Positions 19,354 to 27,659 of a DNA stretch of 29,205 bases are shown in pieces; position 1 is the first letter of the stretch; every line of letters begins with the position of its first letter. Under the pieces are notes generated by a model. That model saw nothing but the letters and a program-made list of their open reading frames with translations, had not been told where the DNA came from and searched no databases. Made by a program: the position numbers and the translations under genes. Location: IMG/VR virus record IMGVR_UViG_3300039412_000167, positions 1 through 29,205 of that record. The stretch is one strand, 5' to 3'. Source of the stretch: a virus.

Positions 19354-22300
19354 CCTTCACCTCCCGAAGAACTAAATATTCGGACTGGCTGGTACTCGCC
19401 ACTAGACCCCCAACTGCGAATATAAAAGCAGGTACCCTCGAAATTCAATTGGAACGGAGCGGTTGTAGAGAATTGCGCCCAGAGAAGTTTCCACTTGTTA
19501 GCTCCCGGACGGAAGAAGTATTTTGTTACTTGACCGCCAGTGCTAGGCAGTGTAATTGTAGGAGGTCCGTAGCTTCCGTTGCCCACGTCAGCGGCGTAGC
19601 AGTTGAGCGTGATCGTGGAGGTTGAACTGTATTCGATAACCGCTTCTCCCCAATGAGCGAATCCCTTTCCTCCGATTGCAGCCGAAAGTATAATAGCTGT
19701 TGCCGATTCTGTGCCAACACTGGAGAATTGACGCACGCTTCCATCGTCACATCCAACAAGCACGCCTTGCTGGCTTTGTCCCTCATTTGCTGCGTGAATC
19801 GTTGCTGGTGGGGTGATAATATCCCACTCCCATCCCATTGCAGCTTCATCAAACACGAGAGTATGTAGATTTCCGTCAACCCCTTGGTAGTCATAGTACA
19901 TGTAACCATTTTGGTACGAAAGATGTTGTAATTCAGGCAAAGTATCGTCTGGCGGATAGATCGTAACTCCGTTTCTTGTAACGGGAACTGGTTGATCCCC
20001 GGATTCATCCTCACTTTCATGTGAGAATATCGGGTAGAGAGTATCGTCAGTAATTGAGATTGACGATGCGCCTCCACGAGATACATGGAGGCCGTCGTCT
20101 ACGCGGAAATATATATTTCCTCCACCTGAAACACATACGCACCTTGGAATATAGAGTCCTCTGGTAATTGACGATTCCTGCAGCGACCATGTTGAACCTT
20201 CCGTCCCAGTCACAGTCGCAAGCGCGTTGAAGAAGTTCGGCAAAATCAGCCATGCGCGTTTGATTGAAAATACTACACCCAGACCACCACTGATCGCACC
20301 GTTCACAAGCGGCTCACCGGGGTCCGTTAGGTCTTGTTGGTTTGTGTCCGGAGCCGCATCGAGGTTCGATCCTTTGCACCAGTAAAGAGTTCCCGGCCTT
20401 AACGGATCACCTACGCCAAAGGCATAATTGATGTTGTCTGTCGGTCCCCAGATATACGGCAGCGGTTGCGCCGCTAGGATAGGCTCCTCAATCTGGTAGG
20501 CGAGATTAGTTCCATCCGGGACACCTGGAATAATAACCTGTGTCGTCGAAATTGGCCGCGCAACGAATGTGTAAGCCAAAGATGTAGGAGAGCCAATCAA
20601 GATTTCCGTTCCCGCAATCCACCTAGTGTTGAATCCTGTCGCGCTGCCACCTATCGCTCCGCCGGAAATCCAAGTGATTACTCCTTCAGACACGCTGCAA
20701 ATGCCTTTCTGCGGCAAATCAATTGACGGGAACGGTTCGTAGTTATCGTACTGCAATAGCTGTGTACCTAACTCGGTGTCAAGTAGGGAATCGGAGACGG
20801 GGGTATTTGTTCCTCCACCACCAAGATTGTCATTTGGTCCCGTGTTCACATAAGTAAAACTGGAGGTCACGGAGTCGATACGGTAGTAGTCCACCACGTC
20901 TACCTGAGGATCAGGAGACCAAAGCGAAGTAATCGTGTTGGCGGTGACGGGAATGGACTCCGCTGACGATTCGGGAGATGGGTTTGAAGTCGCTCCTGTC
21001 GCCGATGATCTGTAAACATAGCGGTATTGAACTTCCTGCCTCACGTTCAACGGAAGCGGAGGGATGATGGTTGCATGGCTGGCGCTCTGTCCGGCGAGCG
21101 GCGTGCACATCAGCAGCAAAATGCGGCCTGAGTGATACCAGTAGTCGTAGTCGATTTCGATAGGATAGATGCCTGCCGCTGGAACCGACACCACAACTGT
21201 AGTCCGCGCATAATCGCCGCCTTCACCTGATGTATATTGTTGTCTTGGAAGCAGCGGATAACCGCCTACTACGGTGATGGTTTGCCCCACTGTTGAAAGT
21301 TGCACAGTACCACCTTCGCCGCTGCCCGTCGCTGTAGCTGAAACTACTTTTACGCCGCCGCCAATACCCCACATGCAATCATCGTGCGAGGTCAAGATGA
21401 ATGTGTAGTTGCCGGGGCCGGGGAAATAGATGTCTCCCGTCAGGCAGAAATTAAAGTTGGCATATTGCGTATTGTTGGGATAAGTCCTCGTCAGCGGAGA
21501 TGCAAATACCGGGACAGACCCTGTTACTACGCTTTGGGGATTGAGATTAGTCCACATCATCGGCACAGACGGTGATCCGATACCTGGAAGCCCCGGAATA
21601 CCGGAGGGCAATGGCGGTGAAGCTGATGATCCAAAAGAACAGTCGAAAATAAACGAATTTCCATTCGTATTGCCAATCGCACTTGAAGTTGAGCGCGTCG
21701 GTCCTGAGCCGCCCGGATCATCGGGGTTTTTCCAGAGATATGCGGCAACACCCCCAGATGTAGGGGAATCGTCCCAATAGTAGGCAGTGAGGTTGCCAAG
21801 AATCGAAGTGACGGTTGGCAAGGCATTTGTCGTCACATAACCGGAGATCGAGAACGCCCCAGAGTTAAATTTGAAAGTATTGCCGCTTGAGTTGATGCCG
21901 ATTTGAAAGGCCACCGCACCATAGGGAACCGTAATGCCGTTTGTTATGCCAATGACAGCGCCCACATCAACCACGGAGGGAATGAAGAGCGGTGCTTGGC
22001 CCTTTGGAACCACATTGCCGTCGCCATCCGTAAAGCACCCCACCACGACCGATGCGCTCAGTGGAGGCGTATGCCCAGTCCCTATTGCTTGAATAAAGTA
22101 AGCAGGATAAGTGTCAGTCACAGGCCCAGATGAAGTCGGAGTCTTAGTCCCGCCGTTGATTGTGGCGCTGCCGGTCAGAGTGGAGATGGTAATAAAATCG
22201 GCGTTCTGGCAGTTGATGATAAACGGCGCAGTGCCATCATAAGGCGGCACGGCCCCCGGCTGACCGTTATAGGCTTCCGTTTGCCCAAAGTTGTAATCTA

Positions 22301-22919
22301 AGTTAGCCCCGTTGTAGTTGTTCCATGGAATCGTCCTTACAGAAAGGTTATTGGAATGCTGCGCTCCGAAGGGGGCATTTACGTTTGCGGTCGATACTAC
22401 TGGAGCAAGTTGCGGCTCCTCGATGCCCATCTTTTGGCAGATGCCGGAACTGGAAACCTTCATCATGCCATTGGAAACAAAGTTAACTGCATCACCATTG
22501 ATGAGGTATTTTGTGATGAGAGTCGTCTGACCATAGGCCGCGCTATCGCCCACATAGCACCAAGGTTGGACAGAAGTATTAGGCCGGAACGGAATCATCG
22601 ACAATGGGTTTCCACTCAGGCCAGTTGCTACCAGCATTAAGCCAATGTCCGAGTTCCACACATACAGACTTGTCGACGCACCTATCACGAGAGCATAGCC
22701 ACTAGAAGGGCCATTTGGGGTCCCATCGTTGAGGCGGCGTAGGCTGTGGATCGGAGTAGGTAGAGAACTTATCAGCGGATCAGTAAGCAGATTGCGGAGG
22801 TTTACGCCGCCTTTTTGGTAGGCCCTCGTGTTGACTGCTAGATTACAGACGCCCGGACGCAATCTATTAACCGGGTCGGTGAGCGACATGCCCTTGAATT
22901 CAAAGGGACCGAGAGGCAT
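19350..22919 (-). CDS. Large tail hub (gp12-like) protein with PA14 domain
   Basis: The first in-frame GTG is at 22940, but ATG 22919 has AGAAGGTG 7 to 14 bases upstream, so I take 1189 residues. The opening (MPLGPFEFKGMSLTDPVNRL) and the body, with propeller-like strands (RAWLILPNFFNALATVTGTE, YIPRCVCVSGGGNIYFRVDD, GVLVGCDDGSVRQFSS), resemble the tail tubular/nozzle proteins of podoviruses (T7 gp12 type), though much longer. A PA14-like insert occupies about 485-610 (TGDIYFPGPGNYTFILTSHD, then DYDYWYHSG), a carbohydrate-binding fold. It lies just after the smaller tail gene, the usual order of gp11/gp12-type genes. Confidence 0.75.
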   Translation of the reverse strand: MPLGPFEFKGMSLTDPVNRLRPGVCNLAVNTRAYQKGGVNLRNLLTDPLISSLPTPIHSLRRLNDGTPNGPSSGYALVIGASTSLYVWNSDIGLMLVATGLSGNPLSMIPFRPNTSVQPWCYVGDSAAYGQTTLITKYLINGDAVNFVSNGMMKVSSSGICQKMGIEEPQLAPVVSTANVNAPFGAQHSNNLSVRTIPWNNYNGANLDYNFGQTEAYNGQPGAVPPYDGTAPFIINCQNADFITISTLTGSATINGGTKTPTSSGPVTDTYPAYFIQAIGTGHTPPLSASVVVGCFTDGDGNVVPKGQAPLFIPSVVDVGAVIGITNGITVPYGAVAFQIGINSSGNTFKFNSGAFSISGYVTTNALPTVTSILGNLTAYYWDDSPTSGGVAAYLWKNPDDPGGSGPTRSTSSAIGNTNGNSFIFDCSFGSSASPPLPSGIPGLPGIGSPSVPMMWTNLNPQSVVTGSVPVFASPLTRTYPNNTQYANFNFCLTGDIYFPGPGNYTFILTSHDDCMWGIGGGVKVVSATATGSGEGGTVQLSTVGQTITVVGGYPLLPRQQYTSGEGGDYARTTVVVSVPAAGIYPIEIDYDYWYHSGRILLLMCTPLAGQSASHATIIPPLPLNVRQEVQYRYVYRSSATGATSNPSPESSAESIPVTANTITSLWSPDPQVDVVDYYRIDSVTSSFTYVNTGPNDNLGGGGTNTPVSDSLLDTELGTQLLQYDNYEPFPSIDLPQKGICSVSEGVITWISGGAIGGSATGFNTRWIAGTEILIGSPTSLAYTFVARPISTTQVIIPGVPDGTNLAYQIEEPILAAQPLPYIWGPTDNINYAFGVGDPLRPGTLYWCKGSNLDAAPDTNQQDLTDPGEPLVNGAISGGLGVVFSIKRAWLILPNFFNALATVTGTEGSTWSLQESSITRGLYIPRCVCVSGGGNIYFRVDDGLHVSRGGASSISITDDTLYPIFSHESEDESGDQPVPVTRNGVTIYPPDDTLPELQHLSYQNGYMYYDYQGVDGNLHTLVFDEAAMGWEWDIITPPATIHAANEGQSQQGVLVGCDDGSVRQFSSVGTESATAIILSAAIGGKGFAHWGEAVIEYSSTSTITLNCYAADVGNGSYGPPTITLPSTGGQVTKYFFRPGANKWKLLWAQFSTTAPFQLNFEGTCFYIRSWGSSGEYQPVRIFSSSGGEG

Positions 22920-23019
22920 ATATAACACCTTCTCTGCCACGCCACTCCCGGATAGCGCGGGTGATGCCTACAGTTTACATCACTTTTTCAGGGCGAATTC
23001 GCAAATTTAGGCTAATCGA

Positions 23020-24534
23020 TCATTTGTTTTTGTTGGACGCAGTATTAAATCTGTTTTGCGCCCTTTCCTGTGCTTGACCCCGCTGCATAAGGATGTCGCT
23101 GAAAGCACCTGTAGAACGCAGCATCGTGTTCTTGGCTGAACAAAACTGGATTGCCTCAGCCTCCAGAGCAAGAGCCTCTTTGAACGAACTGCCCCCGCAC
23201 TTGAAGAGCGCCCTGCTCTGGGCAAAATTATACATGGTATCAGCATCGCTGGGAGCGATCTGGAGATAGGTGCCGGATGGGTCGGTTATGGGGGCGTTAC
23301 CTAAAACGGTCACCCCCACATTTGAATTTGTTGGCGCAGCCAAAAAATCTATGCCCCCAGTAACGATGACAGGACCAAATCCAGATGGATCGGAATCCCA
23401 ATTGACAGAATAGTTATCCATATCCCTAAGAGAATCGCAACTAACCGCAACGCCATTGACTTTTCCGAGCATAATCCAAGGGGTTTTGAGCATCAATTGC
23501 AGCCCGTCTTGGTAACGGCGCATACAGTATTCTGCACGTTCACGATCTGTTGCTTCGGATTCCCTGCCGAGCAAATCGGCTAGCGCCCCATATTCGAGTA
23601 CAAAAGTTAGATCGTCTGGGATGCCAAGGGGTGTCGGCGTTGGGGGGTTAAACGGCGTGCCTGAGTTGAGCACGACCGCTTCGTAGTTCCCCGGCTGGTT
23701 TGGAGGAATATCGACAATCCACGAAAGTGGAGGCTCGGACGATAGGGAAAACGTTTGTGGGGTTCCTGAAGGCTGCTGGTAAAGGGGAGCCTCGTAGAAC
23801 TCTTGCGCTACTGTATCGTCCCGGTAAAGGGTGCTGGCAGTAAAGAACTGGAGAGTTCCAGAAACCACGCCCGTTGTCGGTTGAGAGATTTGGATCGAAC
23901 CTGATCCTACCCCGCTCACGGTCGTCGGATAGGCGACTCCTGTCCCTGTTACCAGTTGCCCTTGCGCGATGCCAGAAGTCGAACTTACGGTGATCGTGCT
24001 TACGCCGGAGGATGCCGTTCCCGCTGTAGAGAATTGAAGGGGCAAATAGCGAACACGCGCCACGTCGATGTTCGAAGATGGAAGCTTTGTGACGCTTGTG
24101 TTGGGGGTGAGCGGGATGAAATTCAATAGGCTCTGGGCGCAATTCGACACCTGAATCATTTCGTCGCGCCTGCGCTGCAACGCTTGGCTTAGATCGCTGA
24201 TCGAGAACTGGATAGTCCCGGTCCAAGTGCTGCTCAGGTTGCTTGGCTCAAGCAGCATATACTCAAGGTCAGCATAAGCTTGCTGATCGGTGATCGTCCT
24301 AAGCCTTGGACTGCCGGGGAGAGAACCAAGAGAGTTCCACAAACTTGTAGACTGAAAGTTGAACTCCTGCTTCCAGAAGTTCACGAGAACGTTGTACATC
24401 TGGAGGCTACGAACAAGGTAGCTTTGAAGCTCTATATCAGTCCAAAAGGAAGTTGACGACGGCGTAATGTAGAGCCGTTGACCTAGTTCCGCGATGGCGT
24501 CCGCCAATCTGAGCCATGTGTAACTACCAGCCAT
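23020..24534 (-). CDS. Tail/neck structural protein
   Basis: A 504-residue protein whose ATG follows GAGGGGAA. It opens with helices (TWLRLADAIAELGQRLY; FWTDIELQSYLVRSLQMYN), as podovirus head-tail adaptor or tail-tube proteins do, followed by a beta part with a fibre-like insertion (SSTSGIAQGQLVTGTGVA) and a C-terminal helical region (TMYNFAQSRALFKCGGSSFK ... QRGQAQERAQNRFNT). The gene stands immediately upstream of the gp12-like hub gene. The exact counterpart (gp11, adaptor or minor tail) cannot be fixed by eye. The gap before the hub gene (22920-23019) shows no other gene. Confidence 0.7.
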   Translation of the reverse strand: MAGSYTWLRLADAIAELGQRLYITPSSTSFWTDIELQSYLVRSLQMYNVLVNFWKQEFNFQSTSLWNSLGSLPGSPRLRTITDQQAYADLEYMLLEPSNLSSTWTGTIQFSISDLSQALQRRRDEMIQVSNCAQSLLNFIPLTPNTSVTKLPSSNIDVARVRYLPLQFSTAGTASSGVSTITVSSTSGIAQGQLVTGTGVAYPTTVSGVGSGSIQISQPTTGVVSGTLQFFTASTLYRDDTVAQEFYEAPLYQQPSGTPQTFSLSSEPPLSWIVDIPPNQPGNYEAVVLNSGTPFNPPTPTPLGIPDDLTFVLEYGALADLLGRESEATDRERAEYCMRRYQDGLQLMLKTPWIMLGKVNGVAVSCDSLRDMDNYSVNWDSDPSGFGPVIVTGGIDFLAAPTNSNVGVTVLGNAPITDPSGTYLQIAPSDADTMYNFAQSRALFKCGGSSFKEALALEAEAIQFCSAKNTMLRSTGAFSDILMQRGQAQERAQNRFNTASNKNK

Positions 24535-24590
24535 TTCCCCTCACTAAGCCTTTTTGTTTGCAATTTTCTTCCTAGCTGCCCTAAACTTTA

Positions 24591-25163
24591 TTACATTCGA
24601 TACCCATTTACAACCGTTTTCTTTCCCTTTAGACGCCGCGCCGCATCCAGAACTGCATCACGGTCCTTCGGATGTAGCCTTTTCAGCCAAGGAACAATCT
24701 CGTGCCACCAAACTAGCCATTCGTCAGGCTCTTCTTTGCCTGCATACCGATCCGCCGCCGCCAAAATCCGCCACGTTTCTACGTTCAGCGCCGAAGCGAA
24801 TCGTTCAAGATATTTAAGAGTGGGGATGGTTCGGTTCGATCCTAGCGGATTCTCGACCTTGCTCACATAGGTACGCGCTCCAAAATGCCCTAATTCTGTG
24901 ATTTCATTCTGGGTGAGTTTGCGTTTCTTCCTCAGTCTTTTCAATATGAGGCAAACATTATTTTCCAGTCGTTCGACATATTCCTCATGCGAATTGATAA
25001 TTTGTGACTTTTCCGGCTCTTCCTGTGGCGCAGGAGCGGCCTCAACCATCACTAACTCTCGACCGCAGCGAACGCATTTCGTTCTTCCCGGCTTCAAAAA
25101 CTGGACAATCCCGCAACTAGAGCAGTTAATGGACGGTGCAGCCACTTCGCACGAAGCCGCCAA
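24591..25163 (-). CDS. Zinc-ribbon plus XRE-type HTH regulator
   Basis: A 190-residue protein that starts at TTG 25163 with AAGGGGAAG 4 to 12 bases upstream. Residues 14-33 hold a zinc ribbon (CSSC ... CVRC). After a Pro/Glu linker, residues ~65-135 form a Cro/CI-type HTH: LRKKRKLTQNEITELGHFG, then RTYVSKVE and the hydrophobic helix TLKYLERFASALNVETW. The C-terminal 45 residues (WLVWWHEIVPWLKRLHPKDR) are an extra helix. Such HTH proteins repress or activate their own and neighbouring transcripts; the zinc ribbon may contact RNA polymerase or another partner. It lies between a DUF6496-like gene and the tail genes, where a late-gene regulator would fit. Confidence 0.8.
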   Translation of the reverse strand: MAASCEVAAPSINCSSCGIVQFLKPGRTKCVRCGRELVMVEAAPAPQEEPEKSQIINSHEEYVERLENNVCLILKRLRKKRKLTQNEITELGHFGARTYVSKVENPLGSNRTIPTLKYLERFASALNVETWRILAAADRYAGKEEPDEWLVWWHEIVPWLKRLHPKDRDAVLDAARRLKGKKTVVNGYRM

Positions 25164-25175
25164 TGGTCTTCCCCT

Positions 25176-25400
25176 TTATCGCTTTGCGGATACCCGCTTG
25201 CGCTGGACTTTCTTTTTGCCCCTCTTCTTTTGGGGGCCGATCTTGCCTTCTTTTCTCAGATACGAAAGGAAGATCGCTTTCGCTTGCCTTGGGTTACGGA
25301 CGATCTTTCCCTTCTTCCGCTTGCCATTTTTGCCGCGTTTTCCGCGCCCTGAATGCAGCTTTCCAGCCCGGAACAATGGCACGATCTCTTCACTTGGCAT
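25176..25400 (-). CDS. DUF6496-like small basic protein
   Basis: A 74-residue Lys/Arg-rich protein from ATG 25400. Its N-terminal (PSEEIVPLFRAGKLHSG) and the later KIVRNPRQAKAIFLSYL match the DUF6496-type pattern I recall, M-P-S-x-E-I ... F-x-x-G-x-L-H-S-G ... V-x-N-x-x-Q-A-x-A-I-x-L-S, common in phage and bacterial genomes with no known function. The C-terminal half is almost pure Lys/Arg with Gly. It is followed by the regulator 12 bases on. The ribosome binding site is weak. Confidence 0.8.
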   Translation of the reverse strand: MPSEEIVPLFRAGKLHSGRGKRGKNGKRKKGKIVRNPRQAKAIFLSYLRKEGKIGPQKKRGKKKVQRKRVSAKR

Positions 25401-25474
25401 AAGTCATCACCGCGCTTTTCGATAGCCACGCCTAGATGGCATCCCTCCCTCGTTCCAGAAAGTGAAGCCTAACC

Positions 25475-25819
25475 ATGGCAAGCACTGGCCTTTCGGGGCC
25501 TTACACCCTCAGCGGGGATAAAATCCTCACAACTGTAACCAGCAACGGAAATCCTGGCGCATACGCGCTTGGGCACACAAACTCGGACAACACCTTCATC
25601 GTTTCGTATGTTGGCCGTTCGGACACTGACATTGCAGCGCGCCTCCAGCAATGGGTCGGGAGCTACAAGCAATTCAAGTTCGGTTACCTCCCAACAGCAG
25701 AGGCAGCGTTCGCCAAGGAATGCTATCTCTACCACGACTTCAGCCCTGGACTGGATAACACCGTTCACCCGGCTAAGCCGACGGGATCGAAGTCGAATTG
25801 TCCTTGCTGTGGTCAGTGA
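25475..25819 (+). CDS. GIY-YIG-like nuclease-fold protein
   Basis: A 114-residue protein on the plus strand. It has the GIY-YIG landmarks in order: GAY (28-30) in NPGAYALG, YVG (45-47) followed by R48 and RL (56-57), E82 (AKECYLYHDF) and N95 (GLDNTVHP), where GIY-YIG nucleases keep their Tyr, Arg, Glu and Asn. A C-terminal SNCPCCG could bind a metal. The domain is complete but minimal and lacks a DNA-targeting module. No clear ribosome binding site precedes the ATG. Its 3' end overlaps the minus gene that follows. It may be a freestanding nuclease or a derived non-nuclease member. Confidence 0.72.
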   Translation: MASTGLSGPYTLSGDKILTTVTSNGNPGAYALGHTNSDNTFIVSYVGRSDTDIAARLQQWVGSYKQFKFGYLPTAEAAFAKECYLYHDFSPGLDNTVHPAKPTGSKSNCPCCGQ

Positions 25820-26045
25820 TTACAAAGCTGCTCTGACCGCTTATTAACCGCACCGCATCTCGAAGGGCAACCATGTAGCCGTAGTGCCAATATACTCGCT
25901 CTTGGCTGCCCTCTTCGAGATGTAACTGCTTTTCTTCGCAGTCTGGTGCGTTCTCTTTTAACCAAGTTCGAAGCGTATCGCACCGTTTCACAAGCTGTCG
26001 GAATTCACGGCTCTCAGTCGCCATATCAGTTTCGATGCCCTTCAT
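25773..26045 (-). CDS. Small hypothetical protein, partly antisense to the GIY-YIG-like gene
   Basis: I start this at ATG 26045 (90 residues) because the predicted transcript begins near 26060; ATG 26024 (MATESREFRQ...) is an alternative. The protein is helical and charged (REFRQLVKRCDTLRTWLKEN) with a Tyr-rich stretch (VYWHYGYMVALRDAVRLIS). No family is recognised. Its last 47 bases lie opposite the 3' end of the GIY-YIG-like gene, so the two could interfere by antisense pairing. A promoter lies just upstream. Confidence 0.55.
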   Translation of the reverse strand: MKGIETDMATESREFRQLVKRCDTLRTWLKENAPDCEEKQLHLEEGSQERVYWHYGYMVALRDAVRLISGQSSFVITDHSKDNSTSIPSA

Positions 26046-26066
26046 GAGTCGGATAGCTGTCAATTA

Positions 26067-26095
26067 AGAATACACGACATATCACGATGTGACAA
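26067..26095 (-). promoter_or_regulatory. Sigma70-like promoter candidate
   Basis: On the minus strand TTGTCA (26095-26090, 5 of 6) and TATTCT (26072-26067, 4 of 6) are separated by exactly 17 bases. The first downstream gene is the small one at 26045, and a start near 26060 would leave a short leader. Consensus match only. Confidence 0.5.
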
Positions 26096-26145
26096 TAGAA
26101 AATTCGCCGCCCTGTCTATTTCATCAAACTAAAACCATTCTCCAG

Positions 26146-26229
26146 GTGATTGTGGCCTTGATTTTCGTGATCTGGCTCATCTACTTACTGCTCCCGATGG
26201 CCGGAATATCGCATCCTCTGATCCGCTAA
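26146..26229 (+). CDS. Possible 27-residue membrane peptide
   Basis: A plus-strand frame from GTG 26146 encodes VIVALIFVIWLIYLLLP followed by a short polar tail, a complete single-helix membrane peptide. An ATT nine bases earlier is also in frame. Neither has a ribosome binding site, which is the weak point. It ends seven bases before the perfect hairpin at 26237. Small one-helix peptides beside lysis genes are usual in phages, so it could be a lysis or regulatory peptide, but hydrophobic frames arise by chance. Confidence 0.3.
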   Translation: MIVALIFVIWLIYLLLPMAGISHPLIR

Positions 26230-26236
26230 ACGCGAA

Positions 26237-26257
26237 GAGGCCGAATCGCTCGGCCTC
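26237..26257. terminator. Perfect 8-bp hairpin, likely terminator
   Basis: GAGGCCGA and TCGGCCTC form a perfect 8-bp stem around ATCGC. On the minus strand it is followed by TTCGCGTTT, a weak T-run, and it lies 33 bases beyond the lysozyme stop, so it probably ends the lysis-side transcript; on the plus strand no T-run follows. It separates the lysis region from the genes at 25.2-26.1 kb. Confidence 0.6.
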
Positions 26258-26289
26258 CTGCCTGCTCTGGCGCTGTACGCGACCTCCTC

Positions 26290-26724
26290 TCACACAGAAT
26301 TGAACAAATGGACCTCTGCCGCCCGCCGCGCCGTCATGCCCGGTAGCTCTACGAGGATGCCATTGACATGCGCCTTGTTCCAGTGGGGCAGTTGGATCGT
26401 GACCTGTGACCAGCCGTGGCTCAGGAGCTTATGCAGCGCCCCCAGGCCGCATTCATAGGTGAAGTCGATCAAGGCATCGTACTGGTTCTGGGTGCAATCA
26501 GGCGGCACGGACGCGCTCACGCATGGTTCGATCTTCGCCACATCCTCATGCAGCAGGGCCAGCGCCGCTTGCTGCGTGATGCCGTTAGGAAACGACTCGC
26601 CGGGGAGCAGATCGTGACTGTAGCCGATCTTGAGCTTGCCGCCGGTGTCAGGCTTGACAACAGGGATAAAGCTCTCGTTCTGCTCAATCAGCGCGTAGCC
26701 GTTGCTGCTGGTCTGCATGGTCAT
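26290..26724 (-). CDS. Phage lysozyme (endolysin, GH24-like)
   Basis: A 144-residue protein from ATG 26724 with GGAGACC upstream. The catalytic region reads NGYALIEQNESF ... VKPDTGGKLKIGYSHDL: E17 and D26 keep the 9-residue spacing of T4 lysozyme E11 and D20, and GYSH replaces GYGH/GIGH. The position of T4 Thr26 is Lys32 here. The later TQNQYDALIDFTYECGLGAL is the family's second signature. It cleaves peptidoglycan at the end of infection. There is no signal peptide, so it would need a holin; a one-helix membrane protein is encoded at 27660-27785. The ATG overlaps the stop of a micro-ORF. Confidence 0.85.
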   Translation of the reverse strand: MTMQTSSNGYALIEQNESFIPVVKPDTGGKLKIGYSHDLLPGESFPNGITQQAALALLHEDVAKIEPCVSASVPPDCTQNQYDALIDFTYECGLGALHKLLSHGWSQVTIQLPHWNKAHVNGILVELPGMTARRAAEVHLFNSV

Positions 26725-26804
26725 ACAGGGTCTCCAGCCGTTCCTATTCGCATCCCGATACGGCTGCTACGGGGCGCGTTCTCAGGTGGCGTATAGCCGT
26801 ACAC
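26721..26804 (-). CDS. Micro-ORF of 27 residues, coupled to the lysozyme
   Basis: GTG 26804 is preceded by AGGTGA at 6 bases and encodes VYGYTPPENAPRSSRIGMRI and a short end (GTAGDPV). Its TGA overlaps the lysozyme ATG as ATGA (26724-26721). The strong binding site and overlap argue for translation; the peptide is soluble and has no recognised family. A leader that couples lysozyme translation is a reasonable reading. Confidence 0.45.
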   Translation of the reverse strand: MYGYTPPENAPRSSRIGMRIGTAGDPV

Positions 26805-27025
26805 TGCACATCACCTGCCTTTAATGATGGATTGCGCGGGCCGGGCAATTCCGGCTGCCTTAGTGTGTGAAGCAAAGTATGAGGCGTCAATCCGCCCCGC
26901 CGCGCAAACTTTTGGGAGCAGCTAAAGCCTTGTCCGCTGTGCATTGGCCGGGGCCAAAGGAAGAGCCGGTTCCACTGCCGCAATGCTGGTCAGCCACGCG
27001 CTACCCACCCGCTCCCAAACTTAGT
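26805..27025. other. Intergenic region with inverted repeats, no clear gene
   Basis: About 220 bases between the exported-protein gene and the lysozyme micro-ORF. It contains a 9-bp perfect inverted pair, TTTGGGAGC (26911-26919) and GCTCCCAAA (27011-27019), 91 bases apart, and a smaller GCCGG/CCGGC hairpin at about 26837-26852. A 34-codon plus-strand frame (26824-26925) has no ribosome binding site. It may hold a structured leader or small RNA for the lysis genes, but nothing proves expression. Confidence 0.35.
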
Positions 27026-27649
27026 TTACCGCTTCACCGCGTGCTTGATCGCGTACATCGCACGATTGGCCTTTATTGACTTCGCCGATTGCGCATTATT
27101 TCCACCAAACGGTCCGAAGCTTACGCCTGTGGTGCATCCCCAAGCAGCAGGGCTGACCCCAAGCATGTAATCACAACCGAGAGCATTCCAGGTAATCGTG
27201 CCGCTGCTGTTGAGCGCCCACGCCACGGTCCCTCCAACCATACCCGCAACATGCGAATTTCCGATATTCGGGTTGTACGCGCCAACAGTCCCGTTGAACT
27301 CAAGGTGAATTGAATCGGTCGGTACGAGTAGCTTTCCGCCGAGCTTGTTTAGCCACTTTGTCGGTGTGCAATCCACCCCGGCTCCGTAATAGCCCCACGC
27401 AAATGGCGAGGCAGGCACGAAGGCATCGCTGCGAATACCGCAGGTATTGGTGTACCCACTCACATCGGGCGAGGAATTGTAGACGGGAACGATTACCCAA
27501 GACAGGTTAGCAGCGGCTGTTTGACCGTTTTGGTGGGCGACCATTGCCGCCGTGCCGGTTTCAACAGAAATTCCCGTTTGCGCGTTCACCGGCGGAGCGA
27601 GGATCAGCAGCGCCAGCGTGGTCAGTAGTGCGATTGCGAGTTTGTGCAT
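27026..27649 (-). CDS. Exported protein of unknown function
   Basis: A 207-residue protein with AAGGAGA 5 bases before its ATG. It has a clear Sec signal peptide (MHKLAIALLTTLALLILAPP, cut after VNA) and a mature part of beta strands rich in Gly, Asn and Ser with four cysteines (NTCGIR, VDCTPTKW, LGCDYM, WGCTTG), suggesting two disulfides. Segments such as KLLVPTDSIHLEFNGTVGAY and MVGGTVAWALNSSGTITWNA look like strands of a barrel or sandwich. It is encoded between a one-helix membrane protein and the lysozyme, so it may act in the periplasm or outer membrane during lysis or superinfection, but no family is recognised. Confidence 0.75.
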   Translation of the reverse strand: MHKLAIALLTTLALLILAPPVNAQTGISVETGTAAMVAHQNGQTAAANLSWVIVPVYNSSPDVSGYTNTCGIRSDAFVPASPFAWGYYGAGVDCTPTKWLNKLGGKLLVPTDSIHLEFNGTVGAYNPNIGNSHVAGMVGGTVAWALNSSGTITWNALGCDYMLGVSPAAWGCTTGVSFGPFGGNNAQSAKSIKANRAMYAIKHAVKR

Positions 27650-27659
27650 TTGGTTCTCC

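Noticed and set aside
26824-26925. 34-codon plus-strand frame in the lysis intergenic region
   Set aside because: No ribosome binding site and no recognisable features; both strands look equally coding-like there.
26744-26983. 79-codon minus-strand frame upstream of the lysozyme
   Set aside because: TTG start, no binding site, low-quality composition; the coupled micro-ORF in another frame fits better.
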